A stretch of DNA of 64,000 bases from DSVZ01 sp037439785. GTDB taxonomy: Bacteria > Verrucomicrobiota > Verrucomicrobiia > Limisphaerales > J093. Shown here piece by piece: positions 1 to 8,686 of this stretch (the first letter of the stretch is position 1; every line of letters starts with the position of its first letter). The stretch is taken from positions 1 to 64,000 of the forward strand of contig JBBIVJ010000014.1 in NCBI GenBank assembly GCA_037439785.1. The letters run 5' to 3'. The notes beneath the pieces are model-generated. The model saw only the letters and a program-made list of their open reading frames with translations, searched no databases and was not told where the DNA came from. The position numbers were made by a program, and so were the translations under genes.

Positions 1-3000
1 CGACCATGGCCGCCGCGTCCGCCTCCCTGCCGGGGGCGGAGAGACCGTACCGCATGACCATCTGGAGTGGCATGACCGGGCCGGGGACGGCCCTTACCGG
101 CGGCTGAATCAGTTCGGGGGGGAAATGCCGGTGGGTCAGCCCGACCGCGAACGGTTCGGGCAGCCGCCAGGAGGCCCAGGTGCGGAAGGACTCGGCGCGG
201 TTGACGAAGGAGAGGTTGATCGCGGGCGATTCCTGGCGGAACACCTCGAAGCGCTCGGGCCAGTGCAGGGGGGCAAAGGCGTCGAGGGAGGCGTCGTAAA
301 GCGTGGCGACCAGTTCGGCGGCGCGGCGTTCGGTGGTGGCGGTCTGTCCGGGCGGACCCTGGATTTCCAGCGACCAGGTTTCCGGTTGGCCGGGGCGGAG
401 GCGGGAGGTGAAGCGGCTCCAGCGCAGCGTCAGTTCGCGGTCGCGCCAGGGCACCTGGACGGGGCGCACGGTGAGGTGGGCGCGGTTGTCCCGCACGAAC
501 GTCACCAGGAGGGTGAAGCCACCGCGCAGGGCCTCGGTGATGGTCTGCCGGATTTGCGCCTGGGTGCTGCCGGGAGGCGTCCAGAACCGCTGGAGCATCC
601 GGCCGCGGTGCTCGATCTCCACAAACGCCCGGCCGCTTTCGTAGCCGGTGCCCCAGAGGGCGAGGAACTCGTCGCCGGGCTGGAGCTCCCAGGTGGGGGC
701 GGCCAGGACCTGCGGCAGCTTGAGGGCCAGGCGGGGGGCGGCGGGGTTGAGCACTTGCAGGGGCAGTCGGGCGGTGACCGGCCGGCCGAAACGGTCCTGC
801 GTCTCGAGTACCGCCCGGTACAGGCCGGTGGGCAGGCGCCACTCGAGCGTGGCCTGGCCGTTGGTACCGGTGCTGAAGGGGCGTGCCTCCACCACCGCTC
901 CCAAGGGCCAGGTGGAGGGATCAGACGGATCAGACGGATCCAACTGAACCAGCGGCGGCCGGGGCACCCGGTCGGGGGCCTGGAGGGTGTGCACCCGCAG
1001 GGTGCCCGTGGCGGCCAGGGGTTCGCCGTCGAGGGTGGTGGTGCTCACCTGCACGTGCACCGGCTGGTCCTCGGTGAGCCATTCGGGGGCGGTGAGGCGG
1101 ACCTCAAGGGCGGCGTAGCCCAGGCGCACCACGCGGAGGCCGGAGCGTGTCTCGCCGGTCGCATCGGTCACGTCGGCCTGCACTTCAAAGTCGAAGGTGG
1201 GTTCGTCGGACTCGGGCACCCGGGGATCGGGCAGGGCGCGGAAGGTGATTTCAAACCGGCCCGCGGCGTCGGTCCGCAGCGTGCCGTGGGCGATTTCCCG
1301 GCTCTCGGTCCTCGGGGGCCGGAGGGGACGGAACCAACCCCGGTCCCACCACCAGGGCATCCTCACCCGGCGCACCACGCGGTAACGCACCTCGGCCTGG
1401 TCCACCGCCGCGCCGGTGTAGGACGTGGCCACGCCGCCCAGGCGCACCTCCCCGCCCAGCCGGGCGGCGGTCCCGGGCGCCTCGAGGCTGACCTGGAACT
1501 TCGGCCGCTTGTACTCCTCGACGGAGACGGTGCTCTGGCCGGGCGGCCCTTCCACAACAACCAGGGTCATGGCTCCGGTGAGGCGGTCGCGGGGCGCGGT
1601 GAAGCTGCCGCTGAAGGAGCCGTAGTCGTTGGCCTGAAAAGACTGCCGGCCCACCTCCTGACCGTTGGCATCGTGCAACGCCACGGTCACCCGCTGCCCC
1701 CCGAGCACTTCGTACCGGTCCCGGTCCCGGTCCGCGCGCAGGCAGATGCCCTTGTAGCGGATGATCTGGCCGGGGCGGTAAATCGCGCGGTCGGTGAACA
1801 GCATCGTTTGGGTGGTGATGCGGTCGGCGTGCGGCCGGGACCAGACATGATGTTCCTCGGCGGTGGCCACGGACCGGCCGCGGGCGGTGGCCCTGACCAG
1901 CAGGCCCCGGCCCGCCGGCGCGTTCAGGAAGAAGAAGCCGTTGCTGTCTGTCAGGACCGACGGCACGGCCAGGCGGTTGCCCCGGTTGTCGAGGTGCCAG
2001 CCCTGGACCCGGGCGCCCGGGAGCGGCTCGCCGCTGTGGGCATCGAGGACAAAACCCTCCGTCCGGCCGGCGCGACTGCGGAGGACCAGGGCAAGGTCGC
2101 TCACCCAGCAATTGGCCACGGCCAGCAGGTTGTCGTCCGGGCGGAACTCGGGGTCATGGCTGGCGAAGATGAAGTAAAAGCCCGGGGGCAGCTCCGTTGG
2201 GGCGGGCAGGGTCAGGGTGCGGGTCTTGAAGTCCGGCGTCGGGGGCAGGGGGGCGGACCAGGCATGAGCCGGGGTGCGAGCCAGGATTTCGCGGAGCTGG
2301 TCTGCGTTCAGGTGTTCGGGGCGGGGGCGGTTGCGGGCGAGGAATTCGTCCCACTCCCAAGCCACGGAGCGGAACCAGACCCGGGTCACGTTGCGGTAGC
2401 GGAGGGTGATCTCGGGGCAGGGGGCGTCACCGGGCGGGTTCAGATCGCGGCCGCAGTTCCAGACCCGCTCGGTGGTGAGGGCGAGCGAAGGGGCCTCGAT
2501 CTCGGCGAGGAGGTTGGCGCAGAGCCTGCCGCCGGGGCTGTCGGGATGGGTCTGGCGGCCGCGGGAGGCCAGGCGGTGGGCCTCGTCGGGATGGTCTTCG
2601 TTGCGCCACTCGGCGGCCAGGTGGTACAGGGCCAGGGCGGAAAGCTCGTGGAAGGCGTTATGGCCGGCGAAGTGGGACAGCGCAGCCTTGAGGCGCTCGG
2701 TACGCCCCTCGGCGGAGGCGACGTTTTTGCCCCAGAGCAGGCGGGACAGGTCCACGTGCAGAAACGCGGTGCGGTCGGCGTCGTTTTGGTGGAAGCGCAG
2801 CAGGGCCTGGTAAAGCCGCACCGCGCGGAAGGCGGCGGCGTTGGTTTCGGACGTGACCGGCTCCCAGGCCAGGAAGGCGTTGGGCGGATCAAAAATCGGA
2901 TCGCGGGCAGTAATCTGGAAGGCGTCCTGCGGGCGGGCGCCGGCCTGCTCGCCGGCGGTGTAGAAGGTCAGCGCCTCGTGGGCGAGGAAGTCGTAGAGGG

Positions 3001-3556
3001 TGGGCCGGTAGGTGTCGGGCAGGCTGCCGGGGAGCAGGAACCCGTTGAAGGCGGTGACGGGGGTTTGCTGAAGGCGTGGGGCATCGGCCAGGGCGGCGGT
3101 GAAGTGGCGGTCAATCTCGGCGAACAGGCGGGGCAGGGCCCAGGTGCGGAAGTCCGGGCCGGGGGGTTCGGCGGTCGCGGTGCGTTGCAGGAAGCGCCAG
3201 CGGTTCTGCTGGTAGTACTGCCAGTAGGCATGGGCCAGGAGTGCCTCAAGCAGGGGGCGCAGCTCGGCCGGGGCGCCGGCCAGTTCGGCCTCGAGGCGGA
3301 TGATTTGCTCCTCGGGCTGGCCGCCCTGGAGTTGGACCTCGAGCGTGATTTTCAGGCCCAGGGCCCGGGCGGCTTCGGCCCAGGCGCGGTCGGCCAGGGC
3401 GCCCCGCAGGATCGGGTCAAGGGCTTGGAGGGCCGTCCGGGGTTGGCCCTGGCGCCGGGCCTCTTCGACCTTGTCCCACTCCCCCTGCCGGGGTGAGGTC
3501 GCGTGCAGTGACATGGTGAGCCAGAGTCCCACCCCCCAAGTTGTGAGCTTTTTCAT
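1..3556 (-). CDS. Alpha-2-macroglobulin family protein (bacterial, partial: C-terminus beyond the window)
   Basis: The reading frame is open from an ATG at 3556 to the window edge, about 1185 residues, so the C-terminal part is missing. Residues 1-19 form a signal peptide (KK start, hydrophobic stretch, SLHA). A helical, TPR-like N-terminal part is followed by beta-rich macroglobulin (MG) domains; the MG2 hallmark TDRAIYRPGQ lies near residue 586 (about 1770). Family members are periplasmic or surface protease traps of 1500-2000 residues with a thioester in the unseen part, so whether this one keeps the CxEQ thioester cannot be judged. A tandem nine-base repeat at 918-941 encodes DPSDPSDPS in a linker. 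There is no PBP1C gene next to it, unlike the classic arrangement; the next gene upstream is an ABC exporter on the same strand, 151 bases away. A TAGAGT hexamer lies 17 bases before the start. Confidence 0.85.
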   Translation of the reverse strand, partial: MKKLTTWGVGLWLTMSLHATSPRQGEWDKVEEARRQGQPRTALQALDPILRGALADRAWAEAARALGLKITLEVQLQGGQPEEQIIRLEAELAGAPAELRPLLEALLAHAYWQYYQQNRWRFLQRTATAEPPGPDFRTWALPRLFAEIDRHFTAALADAPRLQQTPVTAFNGFLLPGSLPDTYRPTLYDFLAHEALTFYTAGEQAGARPQDAFQITARDPIFDPPNAFLAWEPVTSETNAAAFRAVRLYQALLRFHQNDADRTAFLHVDLSRLLWGKNVASAEGRTERLKAALSHFAGHNAFHELSALALYHLAAEWRNEDHPDEAHRLASRGRQTHPDSPGGRLCANLLAEIEAPSLALTTERVWNCGRDLNPPGDAPCPEITLRYRNVTRVWFRSVAWEWDEFLARNRPRPEHLNADQLREILARTPAHAWSAPLPPTPDFKTRTLTLPAPTELPPGFYFIFASHDPEFRPDDNLLAVANCWVSDLALVLRSRAGRTEGFVLDAHSGEPLPGARVQGWHLDNRGNRLAVPSVLTDSNGFFFLNAPAGRGLLVRATARGRSVATAEEHHVWSRPHADRITTQTMLFTDRAIYRPGQIIRYKGICLRADRDRDRYEVLGGQRVTVALHDANGQEVGRQSFQANDYGSFSGSFTAPRDRLTGAMTLVVVEGPPGQSTVSVEEYKRPKFQVSLEAPGTAARLGGEVRLGGVATSYTGAAVDQAEVRYRVVRRVRMPWWWDRGWFRPLRPPRTESREIAHGTLRTDAAGRFEITFRALPDPRVPESDEPTFDFEVQADVTDATGETRSGLRVVRLGYAALEVRLTAPEWLTEDQPVHVQVSTTTLDGEPLAATGTLRVHTLQAPDRVPRPPLVQLDPSDPSDPSTWPLGAVVEARPFSTGTNGQATLEWRLPTGLYRAVLETQDRFGRPVTARLPLQVLNPAAPRLALKLPQVLAAPTWELQPGDEFLALWGTGYESGRAFVEIEHRGRMLQRFWTPPGSTQAQIRQTITEALRGGFTLLVTFVRDNRAHLTVRPVQVPWRDRELTLRWSRFTSRLRPGQPETWSLEIQGPPGQTATTERRAAELVATLYDASLDAFAPLHWPERFEVFRQESPAINLSFVNRAESFRTWASWRLPEPFAVGLTHRHFPPELIQPPVRAVPGPVMPLQMVMRYGLSAPGREADAAAMV
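918..941. repeat. Short tandem repeat, nine-base unit
   Basis: GGATCAGAC occurs twice in tandem followed by a partial third copy (GGATCC). It is in frame inside the macroglobulin gene and encodes a DPS triplet repeat on the minus strand. Copy number could vary between strains without breaking the frame. Confidence 0.7.
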
Positions 3557-3707
3557 GGCAGTTCGCGAACCGACAACTCTACGACCGGGCCGGTGCCGGT
3601 TTCTTGGCCGAATCTGGGGACATTCTGCGGCGGGGGGAGGGGGCCGCAAGCCGGCCGACACCGCCGGGCGCGGGGAGAGGAGGTTCTGCGCATGGCCGTG
3701 CCCGCCT

Positions 3708-5576
3708 TCAGGCCCGTTCGAGGTCCAGCCGGGCGAAGCTTTCCTCAATGGTGGCGGCGGTGCTCTGGATGCGGGCCAGCCGGGCGTACAGGCTGCCGGC
3801 AGACAGCAGGGCGTCGTGGGTGCCGCGCTCGACGATTTCCCCGCCGCGGAGCACCAGGATTTGGTCGGCCCGAACGATGGTGCTGAGGCGGTGGGCGATG
3901 ACAAAGCTGGTGCGGCCGCGCATGAGCCGTTCCAGGGCCTCCTGGATGAGGCGTTCGGTCTGGGTGTCCACGCTGGCGGTGGCCTCGTCGAGAATCAGGA
4001 TGGGGGCGTCCTTGAGGAGGGCGCGGGCGATGCTGACGCGTTGCTTTTCGCCGACGCTCAGTTTGATGCCCCGCTCGCCGACGCGGGCGTCGTAGCCGTC
4101 CGGCAACCGTCGGATGAAATCGTGGCAATTGGCGGCGCGGGCGGCGGCGAACAGCTCCTCCTCGGTGGCGTCGAGCCGGCCGTAGAGGATGTTTTCGCGC
4201 AGGGTGCCGTTGAACAGGAACGGCTCCTGGCTGACCACCGCGATCTGGGCGCGCAGCAGCAGCAGGGGCAGATCGCGGGTGTCTCGCCCGTCAATGGTGA
4301 TGCGGCCGGCGGTCGGTTGGTAGAAGGCCGGCAGCAGGCCGACCAGGGTGGACTTGCCGGCGCCGGTGGGCCCGACCAGCGCTACCATTTCCCCCGGCCG
4401 GGCCTGGAGGTGGATGCCCCGCAGCGCGGTCTTGCCCTCGCCGTAGCTGAAGCTGACGTGCTCGTAGCGGACCTCCCCCCGCGCGCGCCAACGGCCGTCC
4501 GGCCCCGGCGCGGGGCGGGTGGCGTGGACGGCGGGCGGAAGAGCAGCGGCGCCGCGTTCCGGTGGGGCATCCAGGATGTCGAAGACCCGGGCGGCGGCGG
4601 CGCGGGCGGACTGGAGCATTTGGTTGAGGCCGTGCAGCCGGCCAATGGGTTCGTAGAAGAACATGCCGGCGTAGAGCATGAAGGCGACGAGCTGGCCCAC
4701 CTCCAGCCGGCCCTGCAGGACCAGGGCGCCCCCCACCCACAGCACCAGGCCGATGCCCAGCGCGCCCACGAATTGCATGGCAGGGCCGTACCAGGCCCAG
4801 GCGCGCATGACCACCAGCGTGCCCTCGCGCAGGTCATGCGCCCGCGCGGCAAACCGGCGGTCCTCGTGCTCCTCCCGGCCGAAGGCCTTGACCTGCCGGA
4901 TACCCTGGAGGTTGTCCATGAGCAGGGCGTTCATGGCACTGGCGGCCTCCCGCTGACGGCGGTAACGGCGGTGCGCCGTCAGGGTGTACCACAGCGCCCC
5001 GCCCACCAGCAGGGGAGCGGGGATCAACGCCACCGCCGTCAGCAGCGGGCTGTAACCCAGCATGAGGATCAATGCCCCCACGATGCTCAGCAGCGCCACG
5101 GTGCCCTGCTCGACGCCGTCAATGAGCAGGCGCTCGACCTGGTTCACGTCCTCGATGACGCGGGTCATCAGGTCGCCGGAGGCCCGGGCATCAAACCAGC
5201 CGGCCGGCAGCCGCTGCAGGTGGGCATAGACCTGGCAGCGCATGTCGTAGATGACATTTTGCTCGAGGCGGTTGTTGACCCGGATGCGGAGGCTGTTGAA
5301 GACCTCGCGCAGCAGGAAGGCCAGGATCAGACCGCCCGCCGCCGGCGCCAGCAGTTGGGCCTGCTGACGGGTGATGACCTCGTCAATGAGGATGCGGGTC
5401 AGCTTGGGGTACAGGAAGCCGAAGCCCAGGGAGAGCAGGGCACAGGCCACGGTGGCCACCGCCAGACCGGGATACGGCCACAGGTACACGGCCACCCGCC
5501 GCACCACCTCACCGGCCGGGCGCGGCGCCGCCCGGAAGGTCGGATCGGTATGGGCCCCGTAACCGGGATGCGACAT
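3708..5576 (-). CDS. ABC exporter, fused membrane and ATPase domains (MsbA/multidrug type)
   Basis: A 622-residue half-transporter. Residues about 30-310 hold six membrane helices (ABC type 1 exporter fold); the nucleotide-binding domain follows with Walker A GPTGAGKST near 401, signature LSVGEKQR near 505 and Walker B ILILDEATAS near 522. The signature deviates from LSGGQ (V and E replace G and Q), a variation seen in some exporters. It works as a homodimer that moves lipid, drug or peptide across the inner membrane using ATP; the substrate cannot be told. The start at 5576 is supported by a TACACT hexamer six bases upstream and the absence of a Shine-Dalgarno. It is separated from the secretion operon upstream by a terminator, so it is probably its own unit. 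Confidence 0.9.
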   Translation of the reverse strand: MSHPGYGAHTDPTFRAAPRPAGEVVRRVAVYLWPYPGLAVATVACALLSLGFGFLYPKLTRILIDEVITRQQAQLLAPAAGGLILAFLLREVFNSLRIRVNNRLEQNVIYDMRCQVYAHLQRLPAGWFDARASGDLMTRVIEDVNQVERLLIDGVEQGTVALLSIVGALILMLGYSPLLTAVALIPAPLLVGGALWYTLTAHRRYRRQREAASAMNALLMDNLQGIRQVKAFGREEHEDRRFAARAHDLREGTLVVMRAWAWYGPAMQFVGALGIGLVLWVGGALVLQGRLEVGQLVAFMLYAGMFFYEPIGRLHGLNQMLQSARAAAARVFDILDAPPERGAAALPPAVHATRPAPGPDGRWRARGEVRYEHVSFSYGEGKTALRGIHLQARPGEMVALVGPTGAGKSTLVGLLPAFYQPTAGRITIDGRDTRDLPLLLLRAQIAVVSQEPFLFNGTLRENILYGRLDATEEELFAAARAANCHDFIRRLPDGYDARVGERGIKLSVGEKQRVSIARALLKDAPILILDEATASVDTQTERLIQEALERLMRGRTSFVIAHRLSTIVRADQILVLRGGEIVERGTHDALLSAGSLYARLARIQSTAATIEESFARLDLERA

Positions 5577-5582
5577 GCCCGC

Positions 5583-5588
5583 AGTGTA
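5583..5588 (-). promoter_or_regulatory. Candidate -10 element for a leaderless ABC exporter mRNA
   Basis: TACACT on the minus strand, six bases (GCGGGC) before the ATG at 5576. It sits just downstream of the terminator of the preceding operon. No clear -35 was seen. Confidence 0.45.
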
Positions 5589-5614
5589 GCCGATCGGGCA
5601 GGGGCCGCGACGTG

Positions 5615-5647
5615 AAAAACCCCGTCCGGCCGCGCCCGGCGGCGGGG
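5615..5647 (-). terminator. Rho-independent terminator of the secretion operon
   Basis: Read on the minus strand just after the secretin stop codon: a GC-rich hairpin with outer arms CCCCG and CGGGG and inner arms CCGG and CCGG, directly followed by TTTTT. It separates the secretion operon from the ABC exporter. Confidence 0.75.
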
Positions 5648-5648
5648 C

Positions 5649-8054
5649 TCACTTGCCGAAGAGCGTGTTGAGCCGCTGGCCGGTGTTTTCTTCTTTCTCG
5701 ATGGTGTTCTCCATCTCGCGGATGCCGGGCAGGCGGTCGCGGGTGGCCTCGGCCTCGCGGGCGGCGTCCTCGGGGGTGCGCAGGATGGTGGGGCGGATCA
5801 GGACGATGAGTTCGCTGCGCTTGGCGTCGGAGCTTCTCGAGCGGAACAGGGTGCCGAGCAGGGGGATGTCCTTGAGCAGGGGCACGCCGGAGCTGGTCTT
5901 GCTTTTTGAGGCGCGGATGTAGCCGCCGAGGATGACCGTCTCGCCGTCGCGCACGGAGATGGTCGAGCCGGCGGAGCGGTTGATGGTGCGGGGCTGCTTG
6001 CCCACGCCGGGGAATTCCTCGAAGCCGGAGATTTCCGAGATTTGCTGGTTGATTTCCATGACCACCAGGCCGTCGGGGGTGATGAAGGGGGTCACGTCCA
6101 GGGTGGTGTCCACGTTCAACTGCGAGAAGTACGAGCTGGGCCCGTAGAACGAGCCGCCCTGGTAGGTACCGGCGATGAAGGGGACGGTCTCGCCCACGCT
6201 GAAGCTGGCCGCGGTGGCGTGGGTGGTCTGGATGCGGGGCCGGGCCAGAATCTGGCCGCGGTTTTTGCCGGCGAGGGCGGTGACGGCCACGTTGAGGTCG
6301 TCGCGAAAGGCGGCCAGGTAGGTGAAGCCGCTGCTGCCGGCGATGTTGGTGAGGCTGGTGATGAGGTTGCCGGTGTTGTTGGCGGCGGTCTGGTTCCAGT
6401 TGCCGGTCCGCTGGGGCTGCATGAGCCAGGAGACGCCCAGGGAGTAGGAATCGCTCAACTGCACGTCCATGATGATCGCGTCAATGACCACCTGGGCCAT
6501 GAGCTGGTCCACCTTGGCCACGATGTTGGTGATCATTTTCATGTCCTGCCGGTTGGCAAAGACGATGAGGGAGTTGGACCGCTCGTCCGGGACGATGCGC
6601 GCGTCCTGGAGCAACTGGACCTGCCCGGCCTGCTGGCCGGCGCGGTTGAGGATTTGCTGGAAACGCTGGTTGAAGGTGGCGGCCGCGGTGGTGGGGGTGG
6701 TCGGGGTCGGCGTGGTGGCGGTCCGCCCCGGCGGGGTCACGGGGCGGGGGGGGGTGGCCTGCTGGGGCGTGTATTGGCCGGCCTCGAGTTCGGCCTGGAT
6801 TTCCGCCTCGAGCGGGGTGGCGGCCGCCCCCTGGGGGTAATAGCCGCCAGGGCGGTAAGGCGTGGTGCCGTAGCCGCCGTAGCCGCCGTAGCCGCCGCTC
6901 GTGCCGCCGTAGCCCCCCAGCCCGCCCACGCCGCCACGGAAGGCGCGGCTGGTGGTGCGTTGCATGCCGGTGGTGCGGGCCACGGCACCGGCGGCCGAGG
7001 GAGCGGCGGCGCCCCCCGCCCCGCCGATGAGCGAGCTCATGGTGTTGTAGATGTCGGACACCATGCCGTACTTGATGGGGATGACCTCGAGCTTGTAGTC
7101 GTTTTCGACCTCGACATCGAGTTGTTCGATGAGCTCGCTCATGCGCTTGACGTTCGCGGGGTAGTCCCGGAGCACCAAGGTCTGGGTGGCGTCAATGGCC
7201 AGGAGGCCGTTGGGCGTTTTGGCGAAGGAGGCCAGAATCTGCTGCATTTCCGAGGGCAGGACGTGTTTGAGTTTGAGAATCTTGGTCACGAACTGCCCGG
7301 TCTCGGCCAGGTCCTTGAGATCGCTTTTGGCGAAGGCGGCGCCTTCCTGGAGCACGGTGTTGGCGGGGACGGCGCTGACGAATTTCTCGCCCACGTTGAC
7401 CATGGCAATGCCGTTCATGGCCAGCACGCTGTCCAGGGCCTGGACGGCCTCCTCGGTGGTCCAGGGGGTCTGGTTGCTGAGCATGATTTGAACCCTGGGC
7501 AGCGAGGTGGCGCGCAGCACGGTGCGCCGGGTCAGCTCGGCGTACAGAGTGAGCACCACTTCGAGGTCGGCCATCTGGAGGGTCAGCACGCCGGGGGCGT
7601 AGGTGCCGTCGGGGCTCATGGCCGGGGCGTTGGTGCTGCCGGGGGTGATGGCGGGCTCCGCCAGGGTCCCACCGGGAAGAGTGGCCGCCCCCCCGGGTGC
7701 CGGCTGGGCCGGAGCGGGCGGAGCGCCGGGTTGCGGAGCCAGGCGTGGGGCGGGGGTGAGGCGATTGGTGGCGACGGCTGGCGGGATGGGCAGGGTGGGG
7801 AAGCGGGGCACGCTGCCGATGTTGGTGCGGGCGCGCACGCCCGGTGACAGGGTGGGGACCGGTGGCACGGGAGGGGTGACGTCGGGTGGCGGCACCGGCT
7901 CGGGCTCGACCGTCGGGGGGGTGATTTCGGCCGGCTGGGCCGCCGGCTCCTCCGCCTCCGGCGGTGGGGGCTCGGGATCAGCGGGGAAGCCGCGGGGGGC
8001 GCTCAGCAGTAAACTGGCGCCCAGGAGGGCGGAGAGGTGTCGGGAGGTTTTCAC
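5649..8054 (-). CDS. gspD: Type II/IV secretion secretin (GspD/PilQ-like)
   Basis: 801 residues with a signal peptide (MKTSRHLSALLGASLLLSAP), a proline-rich stretch (about 25-150), N0/N1-type ring-building domains (about 160-340), a Gly/Tyr-rich low-complexity segment (about 365-410, GGYGG repeats), further N-domain sequence, and the conserved secretin beta-barrel domain in the last 270 residues (VPLLKDIPLLGTLFRS is typical). Secretins form the outer-membrane pore of type II secretion or type IV pilus machines. The start is a GTG at 8054 inside the stop codon of the preceding gene (GTGA overlap), pointing to translational coupling. The Gly/Tyr-rich insert is unusual. Last gene of the operon; a terminator follows. 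Confidence 0.92.
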   Translation of the reverse strand: MKTSRHLSALLGASLLLSAPRGFPADPEPPPPEAEEPAAQPAEITPPTVEPEPVPPPDVTPPVPPVPTLSPGVRARTNIGSVPRFPTLPIPPAVATNRLTPAPRLAPQPGAPPAPAQPAPGGAATLPGGTLAEPAITPGSTNAPAMSPDGTYAPGVLTLQMADLEVVLTLYAELTRRTVLRATSLPRVQIMLSNQTPWTTEEAVQALDSVLAMNGIAMVNVGEKFVSAVPANTVLQEGAAFAKSDLKDLAETGQFVTKILKLKHVLPSEMQQILASFAKTPNGLLAIDATQTLVLRDYPANVKRMSELIEQLDVEVENDYKLEVIPIKYGMVSDIYNTMSSLIGGAGGAAAPSAAGAVARTTGMQRTTSRAFRGGVGGLGGYGGTSGGYGGYGGYGTTPYRPGGYYPQGAAATPLEAEIQAELEAGQYTPQQATPPRPVTPPGRTATTPTPTTPTTAAATFNQRFQQILNRAGQQAGQVQLLQDARIVPDERSNSLIVFANRQDMKMITNIVAKVDQLMAQVVIDAIIMDVQLSDSYSLGVSWLMQPQRTGNWNQTAANNTGNLITSLTNIAGSSGFTYLAAFRDDLNVAVTALAGKNRGQILARPRIQTTHATAASFSVGETVPFIAGTYQGGSFYGPSSYFSQLNVDTTLDVTPFITPDGLVVMEINQQISEISGFEEFPGVGKQPRTINRSAGSTISVRDGETVILGGYIRASKSKTSSGVPLLKDIPLLGTLFRSRSSDAKRSELIVLIRPTILRTPEDAAREAEATRDRLPGIREMENTIEKEENTGQRLNTLFGK

Positions 8055-8686
8055 GGGGTGCGTGCGGTGGAGGGGAGGACCGGCGGAGCGGCGGCCGCGG
8101 TGGCGGGGGGCGGCACCGGCCGGGTGCCCCTGGGTTTTTTCTGGTAGCTGGCGACGAGGGTGATGGTGCCGTTGAGCCGGTAGCGGGGCGGGTCCGGGCG
8201 CAGGTCCATGTCGCGGACGCGGATCATGGAATCGCCGCTGCCCAGGGCGTGGAGGAAGCGCACCAGTTCCCGCTCGCCGGTGCTGACGGTGATCTGGACG
8301 GCCTGTTCGTCGAAGAAGGCGTTGGTGCTGGTGGTGGTGGGCTGGGTGGGGATGCCGGTGCGGGTGCTGGTGATGACCACCTGGAATTGCTGGGCCTGAA
8401 GCTGGACGGTGCGGAGCAGTTGCAGCGCCTGTTCTTCCTGCAATACCGCCGAGCCCTGGCCTTCCAGGGCGGCCATGTGCGCTTCGTAGTCGGGGATGCG
8501 GGCGATCTCCGCTTCATAGGTCTGGAGGGTCTTGCGGGACTTTTCGAGGGTCTCGAGGTTCTTGCGCCATTGGCCAGCCCGGGGCCAGACCCAGAAGACG
8601 CTCAAGACCAGCAGCAGCACGGCCAGCATGCCCGCCAGGAGGCGCTTTTCCTTGGGGCGCAGGTTCAGGGAGTCGAAGGCGCTCAT
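8051..8686 (-). CDS. GspM/PilO-like inner-membrane protein of the secretion system
   Basis: 211 residues: a short basic cytoplasmic tail (LRPKEKRLLAG), one membrane helix (about 16-35), a coiled-coil stretch and a periplasmic ferredoxin-like domain, the layout of GspM and PilO. Such proteins partner GspL/PilN to form the inner-membrane platform. The ATG at 8686 overlaps the stop of the GspL-like gene as ATGA, and its own stop overlaps the secretin start as GTGA. The C-terminus ends in a Pro/Ala-rich tail. Sequence conservation in this family is weak, so the call rests on topology and position. Confidence 0.75.
   Translation of the reverse strand: MSAFDSLNLRPKEKRLLAGMLAVLLLVLSVFWVWPRAGQWRKNLETLEKSRKTLQTYEAEIARIPDYEAHMAALEGQGSAVLQEEQALQLLRTVQLQAQQFQVVITSTRTGIPTQPTTTSTNAFFDEQAVQITVSTGERELVRFLHALGSGDSMIRVRDMDLRPDPPRYRLNGTITLVASYQKKPRGTRPVPPPATAAAAPPVLPSTARTP

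Noticed and set aside
125..3496. Long plus-strand open frame opposite the macroglobulin gene
   Set aside because: It is a Gly/Ala/Gln-rich shadow of the minus-strand gene, which has a signal peptide and the MG2 motif; 70% GC makes such shadows common.
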